NCBI RefSeq assembly: GCF_947501665.1
Contig: NZ_CANMWS010000005.1
Coordinates: 162,147 to 226,146, forward strand
Direction of reading: 5' to 3'
Length of the DNA: 64,000 nucleotides
DNA from: an uncultured Shewanella sp.
Lineage (GTDB): Bacteria; Pseudomonadota; Gammaproteobacteria; Enterobacterales; Shewanellaceae
The translations under genes and the position numbers were made by a program. Under the pieces are notes generated by a model. That model worked only from the letters and a program-made list of their open reading frames with translations. It searched no databases and was not told where the DNA came from. Positions 34,878 to 44,151 of the stretch are shown in pieces; position 1 is the stretch's first letter, and every line of letters starts with the position of its first letter.

Positions 34878-35765
34878 TTAATCAAATATTTTTGCCTCTA
34901 ATAAGAAATCAACCACCGTTCGAGTTCTTAATGGCAGTTGACGCCGAGAAGGATAAACCAATGAGAATAATATTTTTTCACTGTCCAAAGCTGGCATGAC
35001 TCTGACTAACTTACCTTGATTAATTTCTTGTCGTACCGTAGTTGGTAACATAATGCCAATACCTAATCCATTCAATACCATTTGTTGCACCATTAAAGGA
35101 GAATTGCATCGAAAAGATTGCGTTGGTTTTATTTCAATTGTTTTACTTTTATATCGTAAATATTGAACAGAGGTTTGAGTCATTATCACCCAAGGAAGCT
35201 GCTCAACTTTATTGATTGATTTTGGCACGCCATAGCGCTGCAAAAACTGAGGACTGGCAAATAACCCAAATCTTTCTTCATGCATTACACGAGCGATAAG
35301 TGATTCATCTTTGGGAATACCAATTCGAATCGCTAAATCTATCTGCTCTTTAATTAAATCAACTCTAGCATCATCAAGAATAAAATCTAACGCGATATCT
35401 GGGGATCTATTTTGGAAATCAGCTAGAACAGGCAACACATACTTATGCGCAATATCATGATTCATCGTCATAACGACACGACCGCTAGGCCTCGACGGTA
35501 TGGTAACGGCTTCGACTCCTTTAAGAATATCATCCAATTTAATCGCTTGTTGATACACTTTTTGCCCTTCAGAGGTCACTGTCAGTTGTCGAGTAGTGCG
35601 CTGTAATAACCTTACCCCTAATGCTGCTTCGAGTTGAGCGACCTGCTCACTAATTCGAGACCGACTGCTGCTGAGCTTACGCGCTGCTTCAGCAAAGCTG
35701 CCACACTCAACAACCCAGGCAAAAATGGCTAACAATCGTAACTGATTATGATTAATTGTACTCAT
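34878..35765 (-). CDS. LysR-family transcriptional regulator
   Basis: 295 aa. HTH at residues 6-65 (CGSFAEAARKLSSSRSRISEQVAQLEAALG), effector domain with VDLIKEQIDLAIRIG. It is divergent from the qorB gene across 112 bp and is very probably its regulator; LysR/HxlR-type genes often pair with NmrA-like quinone reductases. The ATG is not preceded by a strong site (AAAAGGTTCGGATA, AAGG 8-9 nt away). Its stop lies 31 bp from the C12 tract. Confidence 0.88.
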   Translation of the reverse strand: MSTINHNQLRLLAIFAWVVECGSFAEAARKLSSSRSRISEQVAQLEAALGVRLLQRTTRQLTVTSEGQKVYQQAIKLDDILKGVEAVTIPSRPSGRVVMTMNHDIAHKYVLPVLADFQNRSPDIALDFILDDARVDLIKEQIDLAIRIGIPKDESLIARVMHEERFGLFASPQFLQRYGVPKSINKVEQLPWVIMTQTSVQYLRYKSKTIEIKPTQSFRCNSPLMVQQMVLNGLGIGIMLPTTVRQEINQGKLVRVMPALDSEKILFSLVYPSRRQLPLRTRTVVDFLLEAKIFD

Positions 35766-35877
35766 TATCCGAACCTTTTATTCTGATTAGCAGTCCTTAT
35801 CAATACAGTTATTATGCATCATACTGCACTGGCATTCCAAATGACCACACACTTACTTTCTTTTAAGGAAAAATATT

Positions 35878-36732
35878 ATGATCGCAATCACAGGGGCCAA
35901 TGGCCAACTAGGTCAATTAGTTATCCATAGTTTATTAGCAAAAACAGATGCCAAAAACATCGTCGCTTTAGTGCGAAACCTCAAAACCTCTCAGCCATTG
36001 CAACAACTTGGCGTCGAGGTTAGACACGCTGATTACAATCAACCCGAAACATTAAAAACGGCATTAAATGGTGTCGATAAATTGCTATTCATTTCCGGCA
36101 GTGACATTGGCCGTCGTATCCAACAACATAAAGCAGTCATTGAGGCGGCCAAAGAGGCCAATGTCAGCCTATTGGCCTACACCAGTATTTTAAAGGCCGA
36201 CACATCTCCGATGACACTCGCTGTTGAACACAAGCAAACAGAAGCCTTAATAAAAGAGTCAACACTACCTGCCACTATTTTACGTAATGGCTGGTATACA
36301 GAAAACTATACCCAAAATATTCAAAGGGTATTAACAACAGGAGAAGTCACTGGCGCCGTTCAAGCTGGTAAGCTTTATACAGCCGCTCGAAAAGATTATG
36401 CCGAAGCAGCAGCGGTAGTACTTACCTCCAAAGATCATGCTGGCAAGGTATATGAATTAAGTGGCGATACGGGATTTACATTAACAGAATATGCAGCGGA
36501 AATATCAAAGCAAACAAGTAAGAATATTCCTTATCAAAATTTAAGTGAAGAAGCACTTGCTAAACAGCTAACTCAAATAGGGTTACCTGAAGGTTTTGCC
36601 AATATATTAGCCGATTCAGAGGTACATGCTGCCAATGGTTGGTTGGCTGAAAAGAGTAACACTCTCAGTCACCTCATTGGCCGAGCTACAACGCCACTAT
36701 CAAAAAGTATCACCGAGGCCCTTAACTCATAA
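35878..36732 (+). CDS. qorB: NAD(P)H:quinone oxidoreductase, NmrA/SDR type
   Basis: 284 aa. Atypical SDR: MIAITGANGQLGQLV gives the TGxxGxxG dinucleotide motif. LRNGWYTENY, ADTSPMTLA.EH and YELSGDTGFTLTEYAAEISKQ are close to E. coli QorB (YtfG), as is the end (LADSEVHAANG ... LSHLIGRATTPL). It reduces quinones with NADPH and may sense redox state. ATG follows AAGGAAAAATATT. Regulated probably by the divergent LysR. Confidence 0.92.
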   Translation: MIAITGANGQLGQLVIHSLLAKTDAKNIVALVRNLKTSQPLQQLGVEVRHADYNQPETLKTALNGVDKLLFISGSDIGRRIQQHKAVIEAAKEANVSLLAYTSILKADTSPMTLAVEHKQTEALIKESTLPATILRNGWYTENYTQNIQRVLTTGEVTGAVQAGKLYTAARKDYAEAAAVVLTSKDHAGKVYELSGDTGFTLTEYAAEISKQTSKNIPYQNLSEEALAKQLTQIGLPEGFANILADSEVHAANGWLAEKSNTLSHLIGRATTPLSKSITEALNS

Positions 36733-36738
36733 GCTATG

Positions 36739-36813
36739 GATGCTTCGCTTCTTATGGTTTGCTCTGAGAATGAAGTGCTAGAAAGTGGCGAGTATGTGAT
36801 GACATCGAAATAA
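36739..36813 (+). pseudogene. 3' remnant of a paralogue of the 42138-43694 gene
   Basis: 25 codons including the stop: ...VCSENEVLESGEYVMTSK. The intact gene ends ...VCSENEVLENGECVITSK. Similarity continues past the stop (ATAAGGGC, then CTCAATTTATGTCGATT) for about 30 bp. The rest of the gene is gone and qorB ends just upstream. It shows that a second copy of the last gene of the exported coiled-coil set once stood here. Confidence 0.85.
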
Positions 36814-36935
36814 GGGCATATAACTAACTCAATTTATGTCGATTCAAGCTAACAATCAACGAGTTTCTACTCCAAGGTATTCGCTCGCTTCAGATTGCAA
36901 TAAAATACTGATCCTTATTCGACTCAATGATCAAA

Positions 36936-37403
36936 TCAGCGCTTCTCACCCAGTGCATATGACATAAATTGACTATATGGATCCAATTTATAATCAGAAA
37001 AAGGATCGCAATACTGAAAACCAAATTTCTCATAGAGGTGGCGAGCGGGTTTGAAAAAAGGTTGTGAACCCGTTTCTAAGCTAATCTTGGTATACCCTCT
37101 ATCGGCAGAAACCTTTAAAATATGCTTTAAAATACGTGTGCCAACACCCGATTTTCGAGCATGATTAGACGTTCGCATCGATTTTAGCTCAGCATGTTTT
37201 GCATTTAGCTCCTTAATTGCTGCGCAACCTAATAACTCATTATTTTCCCAGCAACTGAAAAATGTTATCTCTGGTGTTGTTAACGCGTTGACATCTAACG
37301 CATGCACGCTTTCTGAAGGCGATGTTGCATACATATCTTCCAAGTGCTCCCGCAATAATTGAACAACAGCACCGTTATTCAAATCATCTATTTTGATTTC
37401 CAT
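36936..37403 (-). CDS. GNAT-family N-acetyltransferase
   Basis: 155 aa single GNAT domain: GCAAIKELNAKHAELKSMRTSNHARKSGVGTRILKHIL contains beta4 and the acetyl-CoA pyrophosphate loop (R-K-S-G-V-G-T), followed by YTKISLETGSQPFFKPARHLYEKFGF. It resembles YsnE/PhnO-like acetyltransferases that act on small amines or auxin-like substrates; the substrate is unknown. The start ATG (37401-37403) has a moderate GGAGATAATC upstream. Single gene. Confidence 0.85.
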   Translation of the reverse strand: MEIKIDDLNNGAVVQLLREHLEDMYATSPSESVHALDVNALTTPEITFFSCWENNELLGCAAIKELNAKHAELKSMRTSNHARKSGVGTRILKHILKVSADRGYTKISLETGSQPFFKPARHLYEKFGFQYCDPFSDYKLDPYSQFMSYALGEKR

Positions 37404-37550
37404 CGCGTCGATTATCTCCTAGTGTCCCGCCAAGGTTATCAAACCGAAGGCAAGCATTATTCATGCGTACCCAATGGCATATTCATGTTAAAAGTACAAC
37501 CAATATTGCTTTAGGATATGAATGAGTAGATCTAACATAGGTCATGCCAG

Positions 37551-37592
37551 TTATACTCATCCAATTATACTCATCCAATTATACTCATCCAA
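37551..37592. repeat. 14-bp tandem repeat, three units
   Basis: TTATACTCATCCAA repeated three times without mismatch. It lies 21 bp from the stop of the next minus-strand gene. Simple tandem array, too few units and no spacers for CRISPR. Confidence 0.9.
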
Positions 37593-37613
37593 TGAAAGGC
37601 ACAGTGTTTGCCT

Positions 37614-37946
37614 CTACTTTAACCAAACCTGCTCTATCAGTGGATAGCCACTGGTTCCACCGTTAGAACACCCAGTTAATGCCAGATCAACATTTTTTCC
37701 TGAAGCATAAGCCGTTAATAATGCAGAATATTGCCTTTTTCCCACGTCAGTATCGGCATTCACTAACATCAAAAAATTAGTACTACTGCACTCTTTTGGG
37801 TTCTCAGCACCTGGCATAGTAATATACACCTTAGCCTCAGAATAAACGCGTATACTGCCGATTTTATTGGCTCCAGACCAACCATCGTAAGCAAAGACTC
37901 CCCAAGAAATCATACTGATCAGGAGAGTTAATAATATTTTCATCAT
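37614..37946 (-). CDS. Small exported protein of unknown function
   Basis: 110 aa. Sec signal MMKILLTLLISMISWGVFA (cleavage about residue 19), then a beta-rich mature part with two Cys (ECSST, GCSNGG) that could form one disulfide. Two adjacent Met codons begin it; the upstream GGGCCAAGA is a weak site. I recognise no characterised family. Single gene. Confidence 0.6.
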   Translation of the reverse strand: MMKILLTLLISMISWGVFAYDGWSGANKIGSIRVYSEAKVYITMPGAENPKECSSTNFLMLVNADTDVGKRQYSALLTAYASGKNVDLALTGCSNGGTSGYPLIEQVWLK

Positions 37947-39351
37947 TCTTGGCCCTTTTTATTTTTAATTTATATTTTGCACATAGATAATATTACCTAT
38001 TGAAAGTCAAGGCATTATAATCAACAATAACTAAATATCAATATACTAACAAACTCAATATCTCCAATAAGCATAAGCGCTATAAAAATAGTGTCATAAC
38101 ACTAAACAACAGTCCGTCTCTATCTTAAATTAATCGCGTCAGGTTTAGGCTAAAAAAACACTAGGTATTCTTTTTTAACTTCTCATGTATTATGAAACAA
38201 AGAACATTAATTTATTCTTTATTCGCGCATTACCGATCTGATCCACTCTCTTAAAAGGACTTTATTTTCACTTTTCACTTTTCACTTTTTAAAGAAATAA
38301 CTTTGGCATTTTTATAGTCATATTGACTCTTATTCCAGATTAAATACCTAACCTTTTATAGTGAATATTCGCGCTTGCCACATCAGAGCATCATTCGATT
38401 ACAAAAATAAAACATCGCTCATTATGCAGGCATTATTTTAATCAAGTATACCAACCTAAACTGGCCTTAACTCACTAATAAATATTTAAATGGTGACTTT
38501 CGACATGAGCAGAATAACTTTTCTGACAAAACAACCACCTGTTATTCAACTAAGACCTGAGCAATATAGGTTGCTCTGATCACGATATATTGCCTATCAA
38601 TGACCTACCCATTAGCAGCCCCCCATCCGACTAACATATAAATAATAATTTTACAACATATTGACTATTGAAGTTACTGAATAATAACTATAGGTTATTG
38701 CCTGTTGTTAATACATTAAAAATAAACGGCAAGGAAGAATGGAATGATACTTAAATTAAATCAACAACCTGCACTAGGACGGTGTGGTAATTTGAAGAGT
38801 GAAATACACTATTTTCTTACCCAAATTTTAATATTTCACCGCTCCATACCTTAGATAATATAATCAATATTGATAAACGACAACGCCAATAAACCGTGTT
38901 ATGACCTGAGCTAAACAAGGACACACAAAAGGATAAAACCCATCCAAACGGTATTATCCAATATTTGCCCCTGATATCTCATATCGGTTATAGCAATGAA
39001 AGTTGCGTTTTTCAATGATATCCCCCTCAGTAAGGCCCTTATTTGCCTTCAATTTAAAAGTTTCTCAAAAACACGTTTTAGCCCTAGACAAGGAAAAGTC
39101 AGGCTTTATTGACATATACATCTTTGATTACTGACAAGTCTGATTTCCAGACATATTCAGCCGATTGAGGATGTTTAAGTTAATTTTATGGATCTTAGGT
39201 AGTCATAATATGCAATGTATATGACTGTAAATACCAACAAATTAGCGTACTTGGCTACGGCTACATTGATGGTTATCCATAGTTAATATCGGTATTAGTC
39301 CTTTCTAGTTCAATAATTAAATTTTTATTCTTTAGCTGTAAGGAGATAGTA
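37947..39351. other. 1.4-kb gene-free interval
   Basis: No ORF with a credible start and composition on either strand. TTTTCAC is repeated three times near 38266-38286. The rest is AT-rich with no clear hairpin or conserved coding remnant. It directly precedes the exported coiled-coil gene set and may hold its promoter. Its length is unusual for this genome and it may be decayed DNA. Confidence 0.5.
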
Positions 39352-40074
39352 ATGAAGAAAGTTGTAGTGGGTCTTTTTGGTGGTTTTGCTCTGCTTGTGA
39401 TGACTGTTGCCACCTTTTATAACGATAACAAAGAGCCAGAGTCAAGTCTCGTTAATAAAAATGACACTGAGCAGCAAATATCATTAAGTCAAACAAACGA
39501 TCTACCTGAGTGGGATAAGCGATCGACTGAAATCTTAACTGACAGTGTTCGCTCCGATAATCGCCGTAATATAAAAGAGACGCTCAAAGAAAAAAGCCAG
39601 TCACAAATAATCAGTGCGCTATCTGGGCTTAGTAGTGAAATAGGAAGCTTGTTTCTAGAACTTGATGGAGTGAAGGCTGTAGATACCTTAGATCATCAAG
39701 GCTTAAAAACACTCAATGAACAGCTCAGCCAATTTTATATTGATCACGATATTATCAACATGATCAACAAGGGCAGCCTTGACGGGGATGATCGACAAGC
39801 TGTTTCTCTATTATTCGCCTACACCACCAAACTCAGGGAATCAATATCGGAACAAAATATTGCAGTATTAAGATCGAAAGTCGATCAGCTTCAAGAAGAG
39901 ATTAACAGTGGCGAGCTACCCCTCCCGCAACCCTTGTCCTTTGCTCAGCGACAGGCCATAGAACAACAAGCAGCAGAAAATTACCAAAAACGTCAGTTGG
40001 AACGAGATGCCAAAAGGAAAAAAGAAGATGAACAACTGGCGAAGGAGGAAATAGCCTTTTTAAGTGGTAAGTAA
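39352..40074 (+). CDS. Membrane-anchored coiled-coil protein (set gene 1)
   Basis: 240 aa. One N-terminal hydrophobic segment (VVVGLFGGFALLVMTVATFY, residues 4-23) with Lys-Lys before it: a signal anchor or signal peptide. The remainder is polar and helical, with a Gln/Glu/Lys-rich coiled coil near the C-terminus (about 165-235: QRQAIEQQAAENYQKRQLE, then Arg/Lys/Glu-rich). ATG follows AAGGAGATAGTA. No family recognised. It is followed by a strong hairpin terminator and then two large exported proteins on the same strand. Confidence 0.6.
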   Translation: MKKVVVGLFGGFALLVMTVATFYNDNKEPESSLVNKNDTEQQISLSQTNDLPEWDKRSTEILTDSVRSDNRRNIKETLKEKSQSQIISALSGLSSEIGSLFLELDGVKAVDTLDHQGLKTLNEQLSQFYIDHDIINMINKGSLDGDDRQAVSLLFAYTTKLRESISEQNIAVLRSKVDQLQEEINSGELPLPQPLSFAQRQAIEQQAAENYQKRQLERDAKRKKEDEQLAKEEIAFLSGK

Positions 40075-40115
40075 TTTTTGTATCGAGGCTTAACAGTGCT
40101 GGATACAGAAAGAGT

Positions 40116-40148
40116 ATGTTTGGCAAATGTGCCGCCAAACATTTTTTT
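40116..40148 (+). terminator. Intrinsic terminator/attenuator between set genes 1 and 2
   Basis: 9-bp stem ATGTTTGGC / GCCAAACAT, 9-nt loop, then seven T. It lies 42 bp after the stop of gene 1 and only 28 bp before the ATG of gene 2, so there is no room for a normal promoter after it. Gene 2 is then read only by read-through or from a promoter overlapping gene 1. Confidence 0.85.
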
Positions 40149-40175
40149 AGGATGTAATTATAAAGGAATATAGAC

Positions 40176-42023
40176 ATGAGTTTTAATTTCAAAAAATTGC
40201 TACTAGTGAGTGTTATCTCAGTAGCGGGAGGACAGGTGCTTGCAACACCTGTCATTAATCCAGATTATGATAGTGATGTTAACGTACCGAGTAGTCATGT
40301 GGATAGTACTCGATGGTTTCACGGTGAAAGCAGTACTGATATTTATATTACGCCACCTGAAAAAGGTGAAGTCGCACTGACAAACTATGCCCCTCAAAAT
40401 CAAAGTTATTGTACTGATTTGGCCATTGTTAGAGCCAGTGAACAAAATGCAAACACCACACTTGTTCTGTTAACTGAGCAGTTACTTGCAACTATTGTTG
40501 ATTATGGGGTGTTTGAATTTGAGTTAGACACTAGTGGTCGCCCAGTCATTATCGATGATCTACCCGTCTTTCGTCTTGATGAAAATGGTCAAAAAATTCC
40601 AACGGCGTTTAAGGTTGAAATGGATACCGCTGGAACACAGGTTTCTAATACCAAGGCGCTTATGGATACCGCTGAAACAGCCATGAAAGCGGCAGAAACT
40701 GACGAGCGAGAAGCCGGATATGCCAAAGATGATGCTAAAGACGCATTTTATGACTGTCGAGAAGATGCAGAGTTTGAAGAAGAAGATTGGCGTGAGTATT
40801 GTTCTTTCGAGTATGAGGAATACCAACTCTCAAAAGATAATTATACTATTGCAAAAAACCTCTTGCGAGATGCTCAAGACATTTTTTACGATGCAAAATA
40901 TGAGTATGATAAAGCAGACGATATTTTAGATAGCCTTGAAGACGAGCTAGCCGAAAACTCAGAGCGGATCAATGATATGAGAAGCTTAGTATCCACTGAA
41001 AAAGTCTTTCTTGCAGGCATGTATAAAGAGATCGCAGGCATCTATGGCGGTCAGCTTAATATGGAATACCAAACGCTTTGGGGTGATGAGGTCGCAGCCT
41101 TTGCAGCGATTAATCCCAATAAAAATATCCGCCGTGTCGCTGTCTATAATCCAGTTATATCCATTGGCGTACCACCAGAAATTTTGGTCAATAATCCTGG
41201 GCTTGGTGCCGCACCAGGGCTTGCTTGGACCTATTTAAATATTGGTGGTATTGGTGCCAGCCACGATTTTGAAGATATGCCTGATGGTTCAGGTGAAGGT
41301 CTTGAAGATAATATTCTGAATGGTTGGTCAGACAGTTTTACCGGCCAGGTGGGTCTGTTGTTAAGCTCCTCTTGCACAATGATAGAAGGCACTGATGGTT
41401 TACCTCAAGATGAAAAGTTCGCCATTTATTCCAATAATTTTAGTGAGTATTTAGCGCCATCAATTGCCTATTCATTTGATGTCAGAGCCAATGTTTCTTA
41501 TGACGCTACCTATAACCGCAGTGAGTTTTTAAGAGTGGTTAAAAAAGTGACTAAATCGCGTGGTTTCTTTAGCAGTAGTAGCAAAAATGAAACAACAAAA
41601 GAGTTTGAAGATAGTCAGGCATTTGAAATGACCTTTACCGCAGATGCGGCTAATGACAAACTCAGCGATGATGACAAACAAGCACTCAAAGATGTTGTTC
41701 GTGCTCAGTTGCTTCAAGATGTACTTGATGCAGTAGGTCGTCGAGGTATGGTAGAAGATCCTAACCTAGACTATGTACCTGTGCCTGAATCTTATACCGA
41801 TCAGCTTTCCAGTAAGCTTACACGCTCTTGCCTATTCGGTTGGGGCTATCAGTGCTGGGGTGGATGGTTTTTCTATGGCATTGGATCGATTTGGGGTGGT
41901 AGTTCTACCGCAATGACATCGTATGAGCAAAGTAACGACTATGAATCGAGTGAAAGTGTCACCGATTATTTCTTTATTAACTATGACTATTCCATTAACT
42001 TTCCTCCTCGAGGAAGTGAATAG
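40176..42023 (+). CDS. Exported coiled-coil protein of unknown function (set gene 2)
   Basis: 615 aa. Sec signal about 1-23 (ending GGQVLA). Residues about 150-275 form a long acidic coiled coil containing the Cys pair C194/C209 (DCREDAEF ... REYCSFEYEE). The second half is mixed: GIGASHDFEDMPDGSGEG, LLLSSSCTMIEG, a Lys/Ser-rich stretch (KKVTKSRGFFSSSSKNE), then SCLFGWGYQCWGGWFFYG. Cys order (YC79, coil pair, SC, C...C-GW) parallels the next gene, so the two are probably distant paralogues. ATG follows AAAGGAATATAGAC. Location: periplasm or outside. Function unknown. Confidence 0.65.
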   Translation: MSFNFKKLLLVSVISVAGGQVLATPVINPDYDSDVNVPSSHVDSTRWFHGESSTDIYITPPEKGEVALTNYAPQNQSYCTDLAIVRASEQNANTTLVLLTEQLLATIVDYGVFEFELDTSGRPVIIDDLPVFRLDENGQKIPTAFKVEMDTAGTQVSNTKALMDTAETAMKAAETDEREAGYAKDDAKDAFYDCREDAEFEEEDWREYCSFEYEEYQLSKDNYTIAKNLLRDAQDIFYDAKYEYDKADDILDSLEDELAENSERINDMRSLVSTEKVFLAGMYKEIAGIYGGQLNMEYQTLWGDEVAAFAAINPNKNIRRVAVYNPVISIGVPPEILVNNPGLGAAPGLAWTYLNIGGIGASHDFEDMPDGSGEGLEDNILNGWSDSFTGQVGLLLSSSCTMIEGTDGLPQDEKFAIYSNNFSEYLAPSIAYSFDVRANVSYDATYNRSEFLRVVKKVTKSRGFFSSSSKNETTKEFEDSQAFEMTFTADAANDKLSDDDKQALKDVVRAQLLQDVLDAVGRRGMVEDPNLDYVPVPESYTDQLSSKLTRSCLFGWGYQCWGGWFFYGIGSIWGGSSTAMTSYEQSNDYESSESVTDYFFINYDYSINFPPRGSE

Positions 42024-42037
42024 TTTCTAAATAGAAT

Positions 42038-42070
42038 AAAAGAGAGCTAGGTTCACTAGGTCTCTTTTAA
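42038..42070 (+). terminator. Hairpin between set genes 2 and 3
   Basis: 9-bp stem TAAAAGAGA / TCTCTTTTA with an inner CTAG/CTAG pairing, followed by ATTGTCTTT. Moderately terminator-like, 15 bp after the stop of gene 2 and about 70 bp before gene 3. Confidence 0.55.
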
Positions 42071-42137
42071 TTGTCTTTAGAAAACAGATAGTAACGTATA
42101 AAAACAAACAATTGATACCTAAAAATAGATTGGTGGT

Positions 42138-43694
42138 TTGAATATGGAAGTTGAAGCTAAAAAATTCGCGCTCAGAAGATGTTTTTCCCTTCTTCTCTTT
42201 GGAATGCTGAGTATTTTGGGCGCCAGTAACACCTATAGTGTACCAAGAGTAAATACAACACCCAATGAGGCTTACGTAGGCTATGAGTTAATGAGTCGTA
42301 CAGTATTAAACGATGAAAGAGCCTGTGAAACCATTAATCAGGCAAAGCTTGACTTACAATACTCGATTATACTCGATGAAGTATACAGTCAGCAGCGAGA
42401 ACAGAAACAACTGAGTTTTGACCGAGAAACAGCGCAGTTACAGTTGAAACAAAATCAGCTAGTCACGTTGACTAATAGTAGGCTTGAACGAATACAAGCC
42501 CTTTTATTAGCTAACGAACACCTTGAGCGATTGCAAGAAGAGACACAGCAAGCAAAACAGCTTTATCGTGAATGTACTCAGGAAGACTGCAGTGCTGAGT
42601 ATGAACACTATAAAGACCTTCGCTCAATAGAAAGGGAATATGAACAGAGTACTGTTAACCCATTAGAAACAGCCATCGCTGATCTTGACACGGATATTTA
42701 TTTACTAGAAGGTGACATTGAAGACCTTGAAGAGGAAGTGGCTGATCTAGCCCACTTTTTATCTCAAGCTGACGCAGCGGCTGCTGATCTTAGCGAAAAA
42801 CAGGTATTGTATGCGGCCACATTTGAGTCAACAGGTGAGTTGACTCAGTTAAAAGGATATGGCGATATCGAAGCGTTTGATTTTATAAGCGGTGCCAGAC
42901 TGTTATTACATCGAGAGCGAGTATATAGTCCGACTAACGGAGTGCCCATTGGAATTGTAAGCAAGCTTGAAACACTAACGACGCTATTAATAGGTAATGT
43001 CATGCCAGCTGGCACTTTTGAGTGGCCTTTAACAAACGATACCAGCAATATAGCCACTGAACTACACGCTTTGCTTAATCAAAGCTTTAATGCTGGCCTG
43101 TATATTGATGCACATTATACTTGCGGTATTTCACCTGAAGAAGATGTTGAAACAGTTCTTCCTACCTTCTCACTCATGCTCAATGTAGCGCAAGACATGA
43201 CATTATTGAATCAATATCGCATTCATATTGATCCCAAGCTTGCTGTTGATGAGCTTGCAGCCTTAATCAATGGTGTGCCTTATATCTCTACAGCCAGCCT
43301 AGCAGAGTTTTCCTTCTCAGAGTCAGCATTTTGGGTTGAAGAGATCACAGTGTTTGATGAAACTGAGGCCAACTTTATCCCCCAAAGATTAGCCCTTGAT
43401 TTTCTTCATACCTTACTCAATCAATTTGCCGTTCCAGCTCCCGATCTCGAAAGTATTCACTGCACTTCACAGGTGACGACTTCTGGATGTCAGTTAGCGG
43501 GCTGGTGGTTAAACGGACTCGGTGCTGACGCATTACCGAATGTCGCAATTACACCTTACTCTATTGAACTCAGCGATAATATCAAATTGAGTGAGCATAT
43601 TTTTCTTTCGATGACTAAAGATGCAGCGCTTCCTGAGGTGTGTTCTGAGAATGAAGTATTAGAAAATGGCGAGTGTGTGATAACATCGAAATAA
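42138..43694 (+). CDS. Exported coiled-coil protein of unknown function (set gene 3)
   Basis: 518 aa, with alternative start at the second Met. Hydrophobic signal at about 15-33 after RR (CFSLLLFGMLSILGAS). Coiled coil about 85-225, rich in Gln/Glu/Leu, with the Cys pair C146/C151 (ECTQEDCSAEYEHYKD). Then a globular part with YTCGISPEED and HCTSQVTTSGCQLAGWWLNGLG. A Cys-bracketed tail ends VCSENEVLENGECVITSK. The Cys plan matches the preceding gene. A remnant of a second copy of this 3' end lies at 36739-36813. No family recognised. Confidence 0.65.
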   Translation: MNMEVEAKKFALRRCFSLLLFGMLSILGASNTYSVPRVNTTPNEAYVGYELMSRTVLNDERACETINQAKLDLQYSIILDEVYSQQREQKQLSFDRETAQLQLKQNQLVTLTNSRLERIQALLLANEHLERLQEETQQAKQLYRECTQEDCSAEYEHYKDLRSIEREYEQSTVNPLETAIADLDTDIYLLEGDIEDLEEEVADLAHFLSQADAAAADLSEKQVLYAATFESTGELTQLKGYGDIEAFDFISGARLLLHRERVYSPTNGVPIGIVSKLETLTTLLIGNVMPAGTFEWPLTNDTSNIATELHALLNQSFNAGLYIDAHYTCGISPEEDVETVLPTFSLMLNVAQDMTLLNQYRIHIDPKLAVDELAALINGVPYISTASLAEFSFSESAFWVEEITVFDETEANFIPQRLALDFLHTLLNQFAVPAPDLESIHCTSQVTTSGCQLAGWWLNGLGADALPNVAITPYSIELSDNIKLSEHIFLSMTKDAALPEVCSENEVLENGECVITSK

Positions 43695-43734
43695 GGGCCT
43701 GGCTCAATTTATGTCGATTTAATACCAATCTAAG

Positions 43735-43966
43735 TAACCTGAACTCGGGATAATGAGTGTCTACTTTAAATAATATTATATTAAAAATCAATAAATTAAA
43801 TTGATTTCTTGTTTTTATTTATGTCATTTATTGCTAAAGGCCAATATTTTTGTCGATATCAAGGCGGGGGTTCGTGCCGAATAGCCCGCTATTAGTAGAA
43901 ATCACAACACAGATAGAGGCCAAAATAGTGATATTTAATGGCGCTGCTTAACCCGAGTTCAGGTTA
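43735..43966 (+). repeat. MITE-like inverted-repeat element, family 2
   Basis: 232 bp bounded by 19-bp inverted repeats TAACCTGAACTCGGGATAA (43735-43753) and TTAACCCGAGTTCAGGTTA (43948-43966), one mismatch. No ORF inside. It sits 40 bp after the stop of set gene 3. A solo end is at 8756-8783. Confidence 0.8.
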
Positions 43967-44070
43967 AGTAAATATTCAGTTCATGCGGGAGTAAATAATG
44001 ACCTTGTCTGCCCAATGTTGACCTTTCACTGAATAATTAATTATTGACTTAGGTTAGTATAAAACCAAAT

Positions 44071-44099
44071 AAAAAGGCCTTTGACGTAAAGGCCTTTTT
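44071..44099. terminator. Bidirectional terminator of fimV
   Basis: 12-bp perfect stem AAAAAGGCCTTT / AAAGGCCTTTTT with a 5-nt loop; U-runs in both directions. It ends fimV (minus) and anything arriving from the island (plus). Confidence 0.88.
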
Positions 44100-44151
44100 A
44101 CATTTTTTATTTGTTCAATTCACTCTAGATGACTATTCATGTAACGCATCT

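Noticed and set aside
34733..34999. An 88-codon plus-strand ORF spanning the C12 tract
   Set aside because: It crosses palindromic repeat DNA and runs into the LysR gene on the other strand; Pro run comes only from the homopolymer.
37551..37592. Three direct repeats as a possible CRISPR
   Set aside because: Units of 14 bp are contiguous with no spacers and no cas genes near.
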